From contig JAKAKI010000063.1 in the NCBI GenBank assembly GCA_021813505.1, positions 1 to 64,000 of the forward strand: a stretch of DNA of 64,000 nt, given 5' to 3'. The DNA is from a bacterium (GTDB lineage Bacteria; Zixibacteria; MSB-5A5; WJJR01). The notes under the pieces were generated by a model, which saw only the letters and a list, made by a program, of their open reading frames with translations, was not told where the DNA came from and did not search any database. Below, piece after piece: positions 42,537 through 51,943 of this stretch. Within the stretch, counting starts at the first letter, position 1; every line of letters starts with the position of its first letter. The position numbers were made by a program, and so were the translations under genes.

Positions 42537-43580
42537 ATGAAAACCATCGACCTCCGTTCCGACACTGTCACTCGCCCCACTCCGGAGATGCGCGCCGCCA
42601 TGATGGACGCACCGGTGGGGGATGATGTCTTTGAAGGCGATCCAACCGTCAAGGCGCTTGAAGCCAAGGTCGCCGCTTTGTTCGAGAAGGAGGCCGCCCT
42701 GTTTGTCGCCTCCGGCACAATGGGCAATCAGATCAGCCTCTACACCCACGAGCATCACCGTGGCGACGAACTAATCTGCGACGACGAAGCCCACATCGAT
42801 TGGTACGAGGTCGGCGCGGCTGCGGCGCTTTCCGGGCTGCAACTGCGTCCGATCGCCGCGCCGGGTGGAATACCTGATCCCGAACGCATCGCCGCCGCCA
42901 TCCGTCCACCCAACATTCACCACCCGGTCACGTCGATCATCGCGGTGGAAAACACCCACAACCGTGCCGGGGGTGTCGTCGTGCCCCTGGAAATCATGCG
43001 CCTGATTGCGGCGCTGGGTCTCGAGAACGGAATCAAGACGCATCTCGACGGCGCCCGCATTTGGAACGCCGCTGCCGCGACTGGTGTCCCGCTATCGGAA
43101 TGGGGAAGAGGCTTCGATTCGATTTCAGTATGCTTTTCGAAGGGGCTTGGAGCGCCAGTCGGCTCTGCCGTGATCGGCACCAAGGATTTCATCACCCGGG
43201 CGCGCCGCACTCGAAAGTTGTTCGGCGGCGGCATGCGCCAGGTCGGCATTCTCGCCGCCGCCTGCATCTGGGCCATTGATCACCAACTACCGCGCATGGC
43301 CGATGACCATCGCCGCGCGACAACTCTCGCAACCAGTATTGCGGATATCCCAGGCATCGCTCTCGTTCCCGATCCTCCGCCGACGAACATCGTCGTCATG
43401 GATATCGCCAAAACCGGCCTCACACCCGATCAGGCGCTGGGACAACTCGCAAAACGCGGCGCGCTTTTGACCCCCTTCGGCCCCACTCGCATCCGCGCCG
43501 TCACCCATCGCGACGTCGACGACACCGATATCGAAACCGCCATCGGTGCGATCCGCGAGGTGTTTGTGAAGCAGAAGTAA
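42537..43580 (+). CDS. ltaE: Low-specificity L-threonine aldolase
   Basis: PLP enzyme splitting L-threonine (or allo-threonine) into glycine and acetaldehyde. The 347-aa product begins MKTIDLRSDTVTRPTPEMR, the family hallmark, and has the PLP-binding Lys202 in CFSKGLGAPVGS, VENTHNRAGG and THLDGARIWNA. ATG 42537 is certain from the hallmark; the 142-codon upstream extension of the frame is made of family B repeats. No linked pathway genes. Confidence 0.96.
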   Translation: MKTIDLRSDTVTRPTPEMRAAMMDAPVGDDVFEGDPTVKALEAKVAALFEKEAALFVASGTMGNQISLYTHEHHRGDELICDDEAHIDWYEVGAAAALSGLQLRPIAAPGGIPDPERIAAAIRPPNIHHPVTSIIAVENTHNRAGGVVVPLEIMRLIAALGLENGIKTHLDGARIWNAAAATGVPLSEWGRGFDSISVCFSKGLGAPVGSAVIGTKDFITRARRTRKLFGGGMRQVGILAAACIWAIDHQLPRMADDHRRATTLATSIADIPGIALVPDPPPTNIVVMDIAKTGLTPDQALGQLAKRGALLTPFGPTRIRAVTHRDVDDTDIETAIGAIREVFVKQK

Positions 43581-43912
43581 GCAGATAGTCAGGTAATCGC
43601 GCGGTTCAGCACGTGATGAAGAACCCGGTTCCAAGTCTAGGTGCCACGGACAAGCAGATTCTCCGGCTCTTTGGAGAATCTGCTTGTCCGTGTCTTTTTC
43701 TCGCACTCCGAAGAAAGACACGGACAAGGAGGACCGAGCATAAAGCCGCTCGGTCCTCCTTGTCCGTGGCACCCGCGTGATGTTTCTTGGGTAGGTGAGC
43801 GAAGAAGATGAGGAAGCAACTTCCCGCGTCACCGAGCTAAAGCGCAGTGTTGGCTGATGCCCAGGTGCATTCCGACACCGAGCTGATGCACGGTGTTTTT
43901 GGAGTTCGATCC
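43581..43912. other. Gene-free stretch with a cloverleaf palindrome
   Basis: Contains the 134-bp element 43640-43773. The remainder has no recognisable signal. Confidence 0.6.
43640..43773. repeat. 134-bp compound palindrome (family H), cloverleaf-forming
   Basis: Four contiguous perfect stems: A 43640-43654 with 43759-43773 (15 bp), B 43655-43664 with 43673-43682 (10 bp), C 43683-43697 with 43714-43728 (15 bp), D 43729-43739 with 43748-43758 (11 bp). No base is left between stems, so the DNA or RNA can form an exact four-way junction. CACGGACAAG or its complement occurs four times, in the A and C arms. It looks like two hairpin units of one repeat placed in tandem. Confidence 0.93.
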
Positions 43913-44686
43913 ATGAAACCTCCCCACCTCCTCATCCTTGGTTCGTCCTCCGGCCTGGCCTCGGCCCATCGGGCGTCGTCGTCATATCTTTTGGATCTCG
44001 ACACCCAGGGAATCATGATCGATTGCGGCGATGGCGCCACCCGCAACTTTCTGGCCGCCGGATATCGGGCGGAGTGGGTCAGCGAGATCGTGGTCTCGCA
44101 TACCCACGCCGACCACATCTGCGGCCTCCCGTACTTTGTCCAGCAGCGCCATCTGGCGAAGTCCAGTAAACCTCTGACCATCTATTGCGCCCCGGAAGGT
44201 ATCGACGCTCTCAAAAATCTGCTCGTCCTCGGCCACCTTTATCCGGAATGGCTGCCGTTTGACATCCGCTGGGTGCCGATCACCCCGCGCACGCCATGGG
44301 ATACTTGCGGGATTCAGCTAACGGCATTCCCGACCTCGCATCTCAGTCGGCAACGGATCTTTGCCCCGGAGCACGGTTACCCCGATCCGGGCGATTGCTA
44401 TGCGTTCCATGTTGATATCAACGGCCGCTCGCTGGTCTACTCATCCGATTTGGGCAGCCTCAACGACTTAAATTCAGTGCCACAACCGATCGACTGGCTG
44501 CTGATCGAAACCACACATGTACCATTAGATGAGCTCTGGCCTTGGGCCGAGACACACCGGGTCAAGCGAATCATCCTGACCCACTTGTCCGACGAGTTCG
44601 ATGAAGCCCAAATCGCGTTGGCCGGAAAATTCCCATCCATCTCTGCTGTCGTGGCACACGACTTGATGTTGATCGAATTGAGTTAA
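43913..44686 (+). CDS. MBL-fold metallo-hydrolase
   Basis: A 257-aa metallo-beta-lactamase-fold protein with an RNase Z/AtsA-like zinc site: HTHADH at 63-68, TSHLS and a later His-rich segment LTHLSDEF, plus VYSSDLGSL. The N terminus is LLILGSSSGLASAHRASSSY, common in such proteins. Not close enough to a named group to assign a substrate. ATG 43913 is preferred (a TTG at 43847 would extend it). Next genes are in the zapA cluster. Confidence 0.88.
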   Translation: MKPPHLLILGSSSGLASAHRASSSYLLDLDTQGIMIDCGDGATRNFLAAGYRAEWVSEIVVSHTHADHICGLPYFVQQRHLAKSSKPLTIYCAPEGIDALKNLLVLGHLYPEWLPFDIRWVPITPRTPWDTCGIQLTAFPTSHLSRQRIFAPEHGYPDPGDCYAFHVDINGRSLVYSSDLGSLNDLNSVPQPIDWLLIETTHVPLDELWPWAETHRVKRIILTHLSDEFDEAQIALAGKFPSISAVVAHDLMLIELS

Positions 44687-44718
44687 AGCATTTCTTCGAT
44701 TGCACACTGTTCACCAAA

Positions 44719-44765
44719 GCAAATCGCTGAATTTGCTTGACAGCGTTAAAGCTTTACATTAACGT
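44719..44765 (+). promoter_or_regulatory. Palindrome and possible promoter before the ZapB-like gene
   Basis: GCAAAT-CGCTGA-ATTTGC (44719-44736) is immediately followed by TTGACA (44737-44742); a weak -10 candidate TAACGT lies 17 bases on. The -10 is poor, so this is suggestive only. Confidence 0.35.
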
Positions 44766-44831
44766 GGCAGCGTAACACTCAAGGCTGCGGTCAAAGGATG
44801 GGGGCCGCGCCGACCTTGTTTGCCGCGACCA

Positions 44832-45092
44832 ATGGAACTATCTGAGCTCGATCGTCTGGAGCAGTCTGTCAAGCGGGCCTTCGACCGCATTGACCGTCTC
44901 GAGAAGGAGCGAAGCACTCTTTCCTCGGAAAACCACGACCTCAAGAATCGCTTGAAGTCGATGCCATCGGCGGCGGAGATCACCCGCCTGGCGCAGGCCA
45001 ACCAGCCGGTCTCACCCGCGCAACTGGCCCAGCTCAAGTCACGTATCAATAAGCTGATCGAACGCATTGCGGCGATCGAGCGTACTCTTTGA
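44832..45092 (+). CDS. ZapB-like coiled-coil protein
   Basis: An 86-aa, strongly charged, all-helical protein: ELSELDRLEQSVKRAFDRID, EKERSTLSSENHDLKNRLKS, AQLKSRINKLIERIAAIERT. The heptad pattern and position directly before zapA make it a ZapB-type division-ring coiled coil by analogy; sequence alone would not prove this. ATG 44832. Confidence 0.7.
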   Translation: MELSELDRLEQSVKRAFDRIDRLEKERSTLSSENHDLKNRLKSMPSAAEITRLAQANQPVSPAQLAQLKSRINKLIERIAAIERTL

Positions 45093-45231
45093 TGAGCGGC
45101 AACGCTCCGAAATTCGGTCTTGACAATTGCGGTCAAACCGGGGTTTTTCAGGCGGAGTGTTGTTTTTATAGATAGATGGCGTTGGACGAGTGGATTTGAC
45201 GAAGATGTCGAAGGAAAGCTGAGATAAGTTC

Positions 45232-45549
45232 TTGGAAACGGCTAGCAAGTCCGTACATGTCAGTATCTTCGGTGAGGATTACCCGTTACGGGGGGGTAAG
45301 GATACAGACCCGGAATATATGTCCCGGGTGGCCGAATACGTCGATAGCTCCATGCGAAAAATCGCCGACCGGTCTCCCAGTCTCCCAGCTGCCAAGGTAG
45401 CCATCCTGGCAGCACTCAATATCACCGATGAATTGTTCGCTTGCCGCCGTGACGCGGAACGTAAGCTTCAAGAGGTTGAAACCAAGGCTCATGGCATTCT
45501 GGAATGGCTGGATGAACGCCTGACCGAGGAATCCCCCTCCGGCACCTGA
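45232..45549 (+). CDS. zapA: Cell division protein ZapA
   Basis: Small FtsZ-ring-associated protein that bundles FtsZ filaments. The 105-aa product has VHVSIFGEDYPLRGGKD, PEYMSRVAEYVDSSMRKIAD and KVAILAALNITDELF, then a coiled-coil tail. The start is TTG 45232, which places the domain correctly; no ATG exists upstream in frame at a sensible distance. The ~140-base gap to the ZapB-like gene has a small hairpin near 45094-45107 and nothing else clear; a 6S RNA, often near zapA, could not be recognised. Confidence 0.92.
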   Translation: METASKSVHVSIFGEDYPLRGGKDTDPEYMSRVAEYVDSSMRKIADRSPSLPAAKVAILAALNITDELFACRRDAERKLQEVETKAHGILEWLDERLTEESPSGT

Positions 45550-45651
45550 GTCCTCCCCGTCTTACGCCATAACAACTGAATGTATAAAGGCGCCCAATGC
45601 GGGCGGTCGTGCTATTGATAGCCGTCCCCGGCGCCGGATGTGGAGAGCACC

Positions 45652-47226
45652 ATGCCCATGACGATTTCATTGCCTGTCCTGCTCCTGGTTGTGCTCGGCG
45701 TTGCCGCAGTCTTCGCCTTTGTCGGCTGGCTGTTGGCGCGCAAAGTTGGCACTGGCAAGATCGCCCGGGCGGAGGAAATCGCCGCCCAGATCGTCCGCGA
45801 AGGCGAAAAAGAAGCGGAAATCAAAAAGAAAGAGGCGCTCTTAGAGGCCAAGGACGAATGGTACAAAGCCAAAGTTAACTTCGAACGTGAACTTCAAGTC
45901 AAACGCACCGAACAACAAAAGATCGAAAAGCGCCTCGCGGAGCAGGAGGACGCGCTCAACCGCAAAGTCGACGTCTTTCAGGCCAAGGACCGCGACGTTC
46001 AAAACCGGGAGAAAGCCCTTCTGGCCAAGGAACGCGCTTTGCGAGGACGCGAAGGTGAACTCGAACACCTGATCGCCGACCAGAATAAGCAATTGGAACG
46101 CGTCGCCGGGATGACCACCGAGGAAGCCAAGAAGATCCTCATGGAAAACCTCGAATCCCAGGTCCGGCGTGAGGCGGCAGGACGCGCCAAAGAGATTCTG
46201 GAAGAAGCCGAGCGCAATGCCGAGAAAGAAGCCCGGGAAATCATTACCAGCGCGATCTATCGCTGCGCCGCCGATCACACCGCGGAAAACACCGTTTCGG
46301 TCGTCAGTCTGCCATCGGAAGAGATGAAGGGACGCATCATCGGCCGTGAGGGACGCAATATCCGGTCATTCGAGACCGCCACCGGAATTGATGTGATCGT
46401 CGACGACACCCCCGAAGCCGTCATCCTGTCCGGCTACGATCCCGTACGGCGCGAAATCGCCCGCATGGCGCTCGAAAAACTGGTTGCCGACGGACGCATT
46501 CATCCATCGCGCATCGAAGAGATCGTCGAGAAGACTGAGAAAGAGATGGAAGTCATTCTCCGCGAGGCCGGGGAACAGGCCTGCTTCGAGGTCGGAATCC
46601 ACAACCTCCATCGCGATGTGATCTGGCTGCTCGGCAAGCTCCATTTCAGAACCTCCTACGGCCAGAATGTGCTGGCGCACTCCGTGGAGGTCTCCGTGCT
46701 CTGCGGGATTATGGCCGCCGAACTCGGACTCGACCCGATGCTGGCCAAGCGTTCCGGCTTGTTGCACGACGTCGGCAAAGCCATCGACCGCGACACCGAG
46801 GGCACGCACATCGAAATCGGCATCAATTTCCTGAAGAAATACAATGAGAACGCCATCGTGCTGAACGCCATCGAGGCGCATCACGGCGATGTGCCGCCGC
46901 TGTCGCCGTACCCGATTCTGGTTCAGGCGGCCGATGCCATTTCCGGCGCCCGTCCGGGAGCGCGCCGTGAGTCTCTCGAAGGTTATGTGAAACGCCTTGA
47001 GAAATTGGAAGAGCTGGCCGACTCGTTCACCGGAGTGGCCAAAGCGTATGCCATCCAGGCGGGACGTGAAGTGCGCGTGATGGTGGAAAACGAATCGGTG
47101 GACGATGTCGGGGCGTCACTTCTGGCCTCGGATATCGCCAAGAAGATTCAGGCCGAGATGGAGTATCCCGGCCAGATTAAAGTGACTGTAATCCGCGAAA
47201 CTCGCGCGGTCGATTACGCGAGGTAG
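45652..47226 (+). CDS. rny: Ribonuclease Y
   Basis: Membrane-anchored endoribonuclease initiating mRNA decay. The 524-aa product has an N-terminal membrane helix ([20 protein letters not shown]), a long coiled coil (~30-190), a KH domain ([15 protein letters not shown] near 227-241) and an HD domain with [10 protein letters not shown] (His371-Asp372). It ends [19 protein letters not shown] as in the family. ATG 45652 fits; GTG 45640 is an alternative with four more residues. Adjacent ymdB and folD are frequent partners. Confidence 0.97.
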   Translation: MPMTISLPVLLLVVLGVAAVFAFVGWLLARKVGTGKIARAEEIAAQIVREGEKEAEIKKKEALLEAKDEWYKAKVNFERELQVKRTEQQKIEKRLAEQEDALNRKVDVFQAKDRDVQNREKALLAKERALRGREGELEHLIADQNKQLERVAGMTTEEAKKILMENLESQVRREAAGRAKEILEEAERNAEKEAREIITSAIYRCAADHTAENTVSVVSLPSEEMKGRIIGREGRNIRSFETATGIDVIVDDTPEAVILSGYDPVRREIARMALEKLVADGRIHPSRIEEIVEKTEKEMEVILREAGEQACFEVGIHNLHRDVIWLLGKLHFRTSYGQNVLAHSVEVSVLCGIMAAELGLDPMLAKRSGLLHDVGKAIDRDTEGTHIEIGINFLKKYNENAIVLNAIEAHHGDVPPLSPYPILVQAADAISGARPGARRESLEGYVKRLEKLEELADSFTGVAKAYAIQAGREVRVMVENESVDDVGASLLASDIAKKIQAEMEYPGQIKVTVIRETRAVDYAR

Positions 47227-47262
47227 CGCTTTTTCGGTTTTGGCTGTTCAATGAGCGCCCGA

Positions 47263-47286
47263 GTGGGCACGGCTTGCCGTGTCCAC
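47263..47286. repeat. Short palindrome (family G)
   Basis: GTGGGCACGG-CTTG-CCGTGTCCAC, with nine of ten arm pairs matching. It lies in the rny-ymdB gap, 25 bases before the ymdB start. Confidence 0.7.
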
Positions 47287-47311
47287 TGCGCTCAATAGGA
47301 TCAATCATTCC

Positions 47312-48181
47312 ATGCGCATCCTGTTCATCGCCGATATCACTGGACGCCCCGGCCGCTGGGTTGTTTCACAGCTCCTGTGGGGATTCAAACGCAAGTACGC
47401 TGTCGACTTTGTGATCGCGAACGTTGAAAACGCCGCCGGGGGTTACGGTGTAACGCGCGAGATCTCGGAAAAACTCTTCACCTACGGAATCGATGTGCAG
47501 ACATCCGGCAATCACATTTGGGACCGGATGGAAACGCTCGATCTGTTGCGGGAGCAGCCCCTGCTGTTGCGCCCCGCCAACTACCCGCCCGGTGCGCCGG
47601 GATCGGGAAGCGTCGTTAAGAAGACAGCAGCCGGTGTGCCAATCGGAGTTCTGAATATTCAGGGACGCGTCTATATGAAGGAAATCGACTGCCCCTTCCG
47701 TTGCGCCGACAGCGAAATCGAACGGCTGCGGATGGAAGCGAAGATCATCTTCGTGGACTTCCACGCCGAGGCGACCTCCGAAAAGCAGGCGATGGGGTAC
47801 TATCTCGATGGCCGCGTGAGCGCGCTCATCGGAACCCACACACACGTGCAGACCGCCGATGAGCACATTTTCCCGAAGGGGATGGCCTATCTCACCGATG
47901 CCGGGATGACCGGTCCGCATGATTCGGTCCTCTGGGCGCGCCCGCAGGATGCACTGGCGAGATTCCTGACCGGACTGCCGCACAAGTTTCAGATGGCCGA
48001 CGGTGACGTGAAGATGTCGGCGGTCTTGATCGACATCGACGAAGCCTCCGGGCGCGCCTCCGCGATCCAGCGCTTCCGGCTCGACTACGACGGCTCAGTT
48101 CCGGTGCGCGAGTATTTCGGTTTGCCACCGCGTGAGGTGGGGGAGCACGAACCGCATCCGTCGTCGCCGGGGGATGTGTGA
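47312..48181 (+). CDS. YmdB-family metallophosphoesterase
   Basis: A 289-aa phosphodiesterase of the TIGR00282 family; the Bacillus member hydrolyses 2',3'-cyclic nucleotides and affects biofilm and mRNA decay genes. Metal-site motifs are ILFIADITGRPGR, VIANVENAAGGYG, TSGNHIWD, VDFHAEATSEKQA and GTHTHVQTADE. The C-terminal ~30 residues are Pro/His-rich and not conserved. ATG 47312; the frame begins at 47279. Confidence 0.94.
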   Translation: MRILFIADITGRPGRWVVSQLLWGFKRKYAVDFVIANVENAAGGYGVTREISEKLFTYGIDVQTSGNHIWDRMETLDLLREQPLLLRPANYPPGAPGSGSVVKKTAAGVPIGVLNIQGRVYMKEIDCPFRCADSEIERLRMEAKIIFVDFHAEATSEKQAMGYYLDGRVSALIGTHTHVQTADEHIFPKGMAYLTDAGMTGPHDSVLWARPQDALARFLTGLPHKFQMADGDVKMSAVLIDIDEASGRASAIQRFRLDYDGSVPVREYFGLPPREVGEHEPHPSSPGDV

Positions 48182-48213
48182 TGATGTTGTTTCGATTTGC
48201 GTGAGGTCAGCCC

Positions 48214-48282
48214 GGGAGGGCGAGGCTCCTGCCGAGCCTTTCGTCGCGCGGGAACAGGGCTCGGCAGGAGCCTCGCCCTCCC
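48214..48282. repeat. Family A 70-bp palindromic element, copy 5
   Basis: GGGAGGGCGAGGCTCC and GGAGCCTCGCCCTCCC ends; centre TCGTCGCGCGGGAACA. Lies in the 134-base gap between ymdB and folD. Confidence 0.93.
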
Positions 48283-48315
48283 ACCATCACCTGTCTCGCA
48301 GAATCGGGAGTCCCC

Positions 48316-49203
48316 ATGAGTGCAAAAATCATCGACGGAAAAGCCATTGCGGCGCAGATTCGGTCTGAACTCACTGAACGCATTTCAGAACTGAAGCGCA
48401 AGGGCATCACACCGCGCCTGGCGGCTGTGCTCGTCGGTGACGATCCCGCGTCCGCGGTGTATGTCGGAACCAAGAAGAAGACCGCTGATGCCATGGGCAT
48501 GGCGTCCGAAGTGATTGAACGTCCGGCACGAACTTCGTTCGCCGAGCTGGAAACGTTGATTCGAGAACTGAATGCGCGCAAGGACCTCCACGGATATATC
48601 GTGCAATCCCCCCTGCCGGATCATCTGGATGAAGCCGCGTTGGTGGATCTCATCGACCCCGCCAAGGATATCGATGGCTTCCATCCGGAGAATGTCGGCG
48701 CGATGACGCTCGGCTTCCCACGTTTTCTGCCCTGCACACCCGCCGGGATCGTGGAGTTGCTTGTCCGCTCCGGGATCAAGATACCGGGCACCGAAACAGT
48801 CATTCTCGGTCGTGGCAACATCGTCGGCCGGCCGATGTCGATTCTGCTCTCGCTCAAATCGCCCAAGGGCGATTCGACGGTGACCCTATGCCACAGCCGC
48901 ACTCGCGATCTCGCCGCCCACTGCCGCCGGGCCGACATTCTGATTCTCGCCATGGGACGTCCCGAATCGGTCACCGGCGATATGATCAAGCCCGGTGCGA
49001 CGGTCATTGATGTCGGCATCAACCGTGTCGACGACTCATCCACACCCAAGGGCTACCGTCTCGTAGGCGATGCACATTTCCCATCCGTCTCCGAAGTAGC
49101 AGGCGCCATCACCCCGGTCCCCGGTGGCGTTGGCCCGATGACGGTCGCGATGCTGATGAGCAACACGGTGATGGCCGCGGAAGCACAAACGTCACGCCCG
49201 TAG
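48316..49203 (+). CDS. folD: Methylene-THF dehydrogenase / cyclohydrolase
   Basis: Interconverts 5,10-methylene- and 10-formyl-tetrahydrofolate with NADP; supplies the formyl donor used by purN and purH. The 295-aa product has YVGTKKKTADAMGM with the catalytic Lys cluster, the substrate motif GYIVQSPLPDHLDE, DIDGFHPEN, PCTPAGIVELL, and the Rossmann loop VILGRGNIVGRPMS. It ends PVPGGVGPMTVAMLM. ATG 48316, normal length. Confidence 0.97.
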   Translation: MSAKIIDGKAIAAQIRSELTERISELKRKGITPRLAAVLVGDDPASAVYVGTKKKTADAMGMASEVIERPARTSFAELETLIRELNARKDLHGYIVQSPLPDHLDEAALVDLIDPAKDIDGFHPENVGAMTLGFPRFLPCTPAGIVELLVRSGIKIPGTETVILGRGNIVGRPMSILLSLKSPKGDSTVTLCHSRTRDLAAHCRRADILILAMGRPESVTGDMIKPGATVIDVGINRVDDSSTPKGYRLVGDAHFPSVSEVAGAITPVPGGVGPMTVAMLMSNTVMAAEAQTSRP

Positions 49204-49273
49204 GGGCCGCCCTATGTGGCGGCCCGTTGGTCGACGGCGGAGAACCGGGCGGCCACACAGGGCCGCCCCTACG
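49200..49273. repeat. Family B element, complete 74-bp copy
   Basis: Reference copy: GTAGGGGCCGCCCTATGTGG, CGGCCCGT, a spacer (about 20 bases), then CGGGCGGCCACACAGGGCCG, CCCCTACG. The two ends are inverted repeats. It overlaps the folD stop codon (TAG at 49201-49203). Confidence 0.93.
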
Positions 49274-49320
49274 AAAATTCTCTCTTTCATCTCGTCCGCA
49301 TTATTGATTTCCTTTCCCTC

Positions 49321-50682
49321 GTGCCCGCTGCCGCCAAGACATTCTACGCCTGCTCTGCTTGCGGTTCGGTCTTTGCCAAATGGGCCGGACAGTGCCCTGA
49401 TTGCGGAACGTGGAATACGATACATGAAGAGAAGGCACCTTCGGGACCTGCATCAGGCAAGGGCGGAGGTGGGCGCAAGCGCGCGGCACCCGTGGTCGCT
49501 ACTCTGGCAGAAGTTCCGGTAGACGCTCTTGCCGTGCTCGCCACGGGGATCGGTGAGTTGGACACCGTGCTGGGCGGAGGCGCGTCGCCGGGATCGACCG
49601 TTCTGGTGGGCGGCGAGCCAGGGATCGGGAAGTCGACTTTGATGCTCCAGGCCGCGGGCCGTCTGGCGCTACGTGGCTATGAAACGCTGTATGTCTCCGG
49701 TGAGGAGTCGGCGGCGCAGATCAAACGGCGCGCCGACCGTCTGGGCATCAACTCCAATCTGCATTTGCTGACCGACACCGATGTCGGCTCGATCCTCGCG
49801 GCTGCGGATAAAGTCAAACCGCGCGCCGTCATCGTCGATTCGATTCAGACGACCTTCGATCCAGACATGCAGAGCACCCCCGGCACTGTCTCGCAAATCC
49901 GCGAATGCGCCTCTCACTTTTCGGATTGGGCACGGGTGCATGGCGCCGTCATGTTTCTGGTCGGCCACGTCACCAAGGATGGCTTCATCGCCGGTCCCAA
50001 GATTCTGGAGCATCTGGTAGACACCGTGCTCCAGTTCGAGGGAGACCGCCGCCAGTGGATTCGGATTCTGCGCTGCCTCAAGAATCGCTACGGCTCCACG
50101 CACGAGGTTGGGCTGTTTGAAATGACCGAGCGCGGCCTGATCGAAATCAACAATCCCTCCGGCCATTTTCTCTCCGAGCGCTCTCCCGATGTTCCTGGTT
50201 CCGCCATCGCGGTGGCAATCGAGGGACGTCGGCCACTTTTGCTTGAAGTTCAGTCGCTCGTCGGTCAGGGGGGAGGCGTCCCGCAACGCGTCACGACCGG
50301 CATCGACCCGCGCCGCGCCGCGATTCTGATCGCGATTCTCCAGAATATCGGCGGCCTGCAACTCGGCGGACGCGATGTCTATTTGAATCTCGCCGGTGGG
50401 TACACCACCGACGAGCCCGCCGTCGATCTGGCTGCTGCCGTCGCCATCGCCTCAGCCACACTCAAACGCGCGGTGAAAGCGAACACAGTCTTCATCGGCG
50501 AAGTCGGTCTTGCCGGAGAAATCCGTAGTGTCGCGCAAATCACACCGCGCCTGTCCGAGGCCGAGAAGCTCGGCTTCCGCCACGCCATCATTCCCGCCAT
50601 CAACACCCGCGACCTGTCCTTCGCCGGAGAACTCGAGATCACCGGCATCAGACGCCTCGATCAGGCGCTGGCGGTGCTGTGA
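49321..50682 (+). CDS. radA: DNA repair protein RadA
   Basis: RecA-like ATPase that helps branch migration of recombination intermediates. The 453-aa product has the N-terminal four-cysteine zinc motif (CSACG and CPDCG), Walker A GGEPGIGKST (97-106), VSGEESAAQIKRRA, the RadA-specific KNRYGST motif and a Lon-type C-terminal domain (VGEVGLAGEIRSV). The GTG start at 49321 leaves the zinc motif at the usual distance; the frame continues upstream through a family B repeat. Glycine-rich linker after the zinc motif. Confidence 0.95.
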   Translation: MPAAAKTFYACSACGSVFAKWAGQCPDCGTWNTIHEEKAPSGPASGKGGGGRKRAAPVVATLAEVPVDALAVLATGIGELDTVLGGGASPGSTVLVGGEPGIGKSTLMLQAAGRLALRGYETLYVSGEESAAQIKRRADRLGINSNLHLLTDTDVGSILAAADKVKPRAVIVDSIQTTFDPDMQSTPGTVSQIRECASHFSDWARVHGAVMFLVGHVTKDGFIAGPKILEHLVDTVLQFEGDRRQWIRILRCLKNRYGSTHEVGLFEMTERGLIEINNPSGHFLSERSPDVPGSAIAVAIEGRRPLLLEVQSLVGQGGGVPQRVTTGIDPRRAAILIAILQNIGGLQLGGRDVYLNLAGGYTTDEPAVDLAAAVAIASATLKRAVKANTVFIGEVGLAGEIRSVAQITPRLSEAEKLGFRHAIIPAINTRDLSFAGELEITGIRRLDQALAVL

Positions 50683-51007
50683 AGAGTCATCCCGAATTCG
50701 CCATCGCCAAATCGAACCTGCATCATGCAGCACACCACATTTGATCCTGGGTGGACATTCTTGCCCCTGAAAGGGGCACACTAATTCAGCCCAGGCCGAA
50801 GGCCTGGGTTACGATGGCAGTGAATCCAAAGCCCTGTAAGGGCGCTCTACAGTTACCGCGCTGATCACAAGATCACCCTTTCAGGGCTCCCGTCCATGCT
50901 GCCTCCCGCCCCCTTCAGGGGCGAAAACCAACAGCCACCGTTCCGCGGCGATTCGTTACAATCTATCTCCGCGACACTCTTGGTGAATTCGCTGTTGCAG
51001 AGGTGCG
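50683..51007. other. Gene-free stretch holding family I hairpins
   Basis: Besides the repeat at 50763-50923 no coding sequence or RNA was recognised. It separates convergent radA and the amidohydrolase gene. Confidence 0.55.
50763..50923. repeat. Family I repeat with five small hairpins
   Basis: Hairpins GCCCCTGAAAGGGGC (50763-50777), CCCAGGCCGAAGGCCTGGG (50790-50808), GCCCTGTAAGGGC (50831-50843), CCCTTTCAGGG (50876-50886) and CGCCCCCTTCAGGGGCG (50907-50923). A composite element of a type common in free-living bacterial genomes. Confidence 0.75.
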
Positions 51008-51943
51008 CTACGGCGCAAATGTCGGTATATCCCGATCCAACCCAAACAAGTCGCGCGCATTCTGGCCAAGGATGGCGTCGCAGGCGCGGTCGGATAAGCC
51101 GATTGTCTTCATCAGCTCAAGCTGCTCGGTGTAGATTGCCACACGCCAGCCGCGCGGGAACGAACTGGAGTCGGTGCCGAAGAGAATGCGCGCCGGTCCG
51201 AACACTTCGAGCGTACGTTCGAAGACTTCGCGCAGGCTGCCGAACTCCGACTGATCCTCCAGCCAGCAATTCGACGAGGACGAATCGACATACACGTTGG
51301 GGCACTGCAGCCCCAGCCGCAGGAGCGCCCGCAGCGTGCCGCTCCCAAAACTGGGCACGACGAACTTCACATTCGGGAAATCGGTTGCCGCGCGATGCAA
51401 GTCACTGGGATCGACGAAATGCGAGTCATAGACGTCGGGCAAACCCAGCCAGCGCCGCGGCGGAACACGAAGCGATCCGAAGTGCACATAGACAACGAGG
51501 TGGTATCGCCGCGCGAGGCGGTAGACGGGATAGACAACTTCCGACGATGCCGCAAAGCGGTGCAGCGAGGGATAGAGGATCACACCACGGAATCCCAATT
51601 CACGAACCGCATGCTCCAGCACTTCCTCGGTGACCGGCAGATAGGGATTTACCGAGGCGACACCAATGAACCGGTCGGGAAAGACGCGCACGGCGGCACC
51701 GACTGACGATTCATCCCCCGGGAGACTCGCGATCGACACCACGCGGGAGACTCCGAACCGCTCCATTTCGATCGTCCAAAGATCGGCCAGTCGCACCGGG
51801 TCCTTGGCCGGGCACTGGAACCCATGACGGCGCGAACGCTCCGCGATGAATTCGTCCAAGTCGCCATACTCCGGCCGCAGTTGGGTCAGGAGGCGGAAAT
51901 AGTTGTAAGACAGAAAATGAGTATGAGCGTCGATGATTTCCAT
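51008..51943 (-). CDS. Amidohydrolase-2 family metal-dependent hydrolase
   Basis: A 311-aa TIM-barrel hydrolase or decarboxylase of unknown substrate. It starts MEIIDAHTHF, with His7 and His9 as the first metal ligands. Further landmarks are VRELGFRGVILYPSLHRF, YHLVVYVHFGS, FPNVKFVVPSFGSG, NVYVDSSSSN and RILFGTDSSSFPRGW, the Asp being the last metal ligand. ATG at 51943 is chosen because upstream residues of the frame come from a family A repeat and random sequence. It is transcribed opposite to its neighbours and carries no obvious partner. Confidence 0.88.
   Translation of the reverse strand: MEIIDAHTHFLSYNYFRLLTQLRPEYGDLDEFIAERSRRHGFQCPAKDPVRLADLWTIEMERFGVSRVVSIASLPGDESSVGAAVRVFPDRFIGVASVNPYLPVTEEVLEHAVRELGFRGVILYPSLHRFAASSEVVYPVYRLARRYHLVVYVHFGSLRVPPRRWLGLPDVYDSHFVDPSDLHRAATDFPNVKFVVPSFGSGTLRALLRLGLQCPNVYVDSSSSNCWLEDQSEFGSLREVFERTLEVFGPARILFGTDSSSFPRGWRVAIYTEQLELMKTIGLSDRACDAILGQNARDLFGLDRDIPTFAP

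Noticed and set aside
45093-45231. 6S RNA in the gap before zapA
   Set aside because: The gap is only ~140 bases with no long imperfect hairpin and central bubble.
49216-49320. Longer start for radA
   Set aside because: The extra 35 residues come from a family B repeat and gap sequence; the zinc motif should be near the N terminus.
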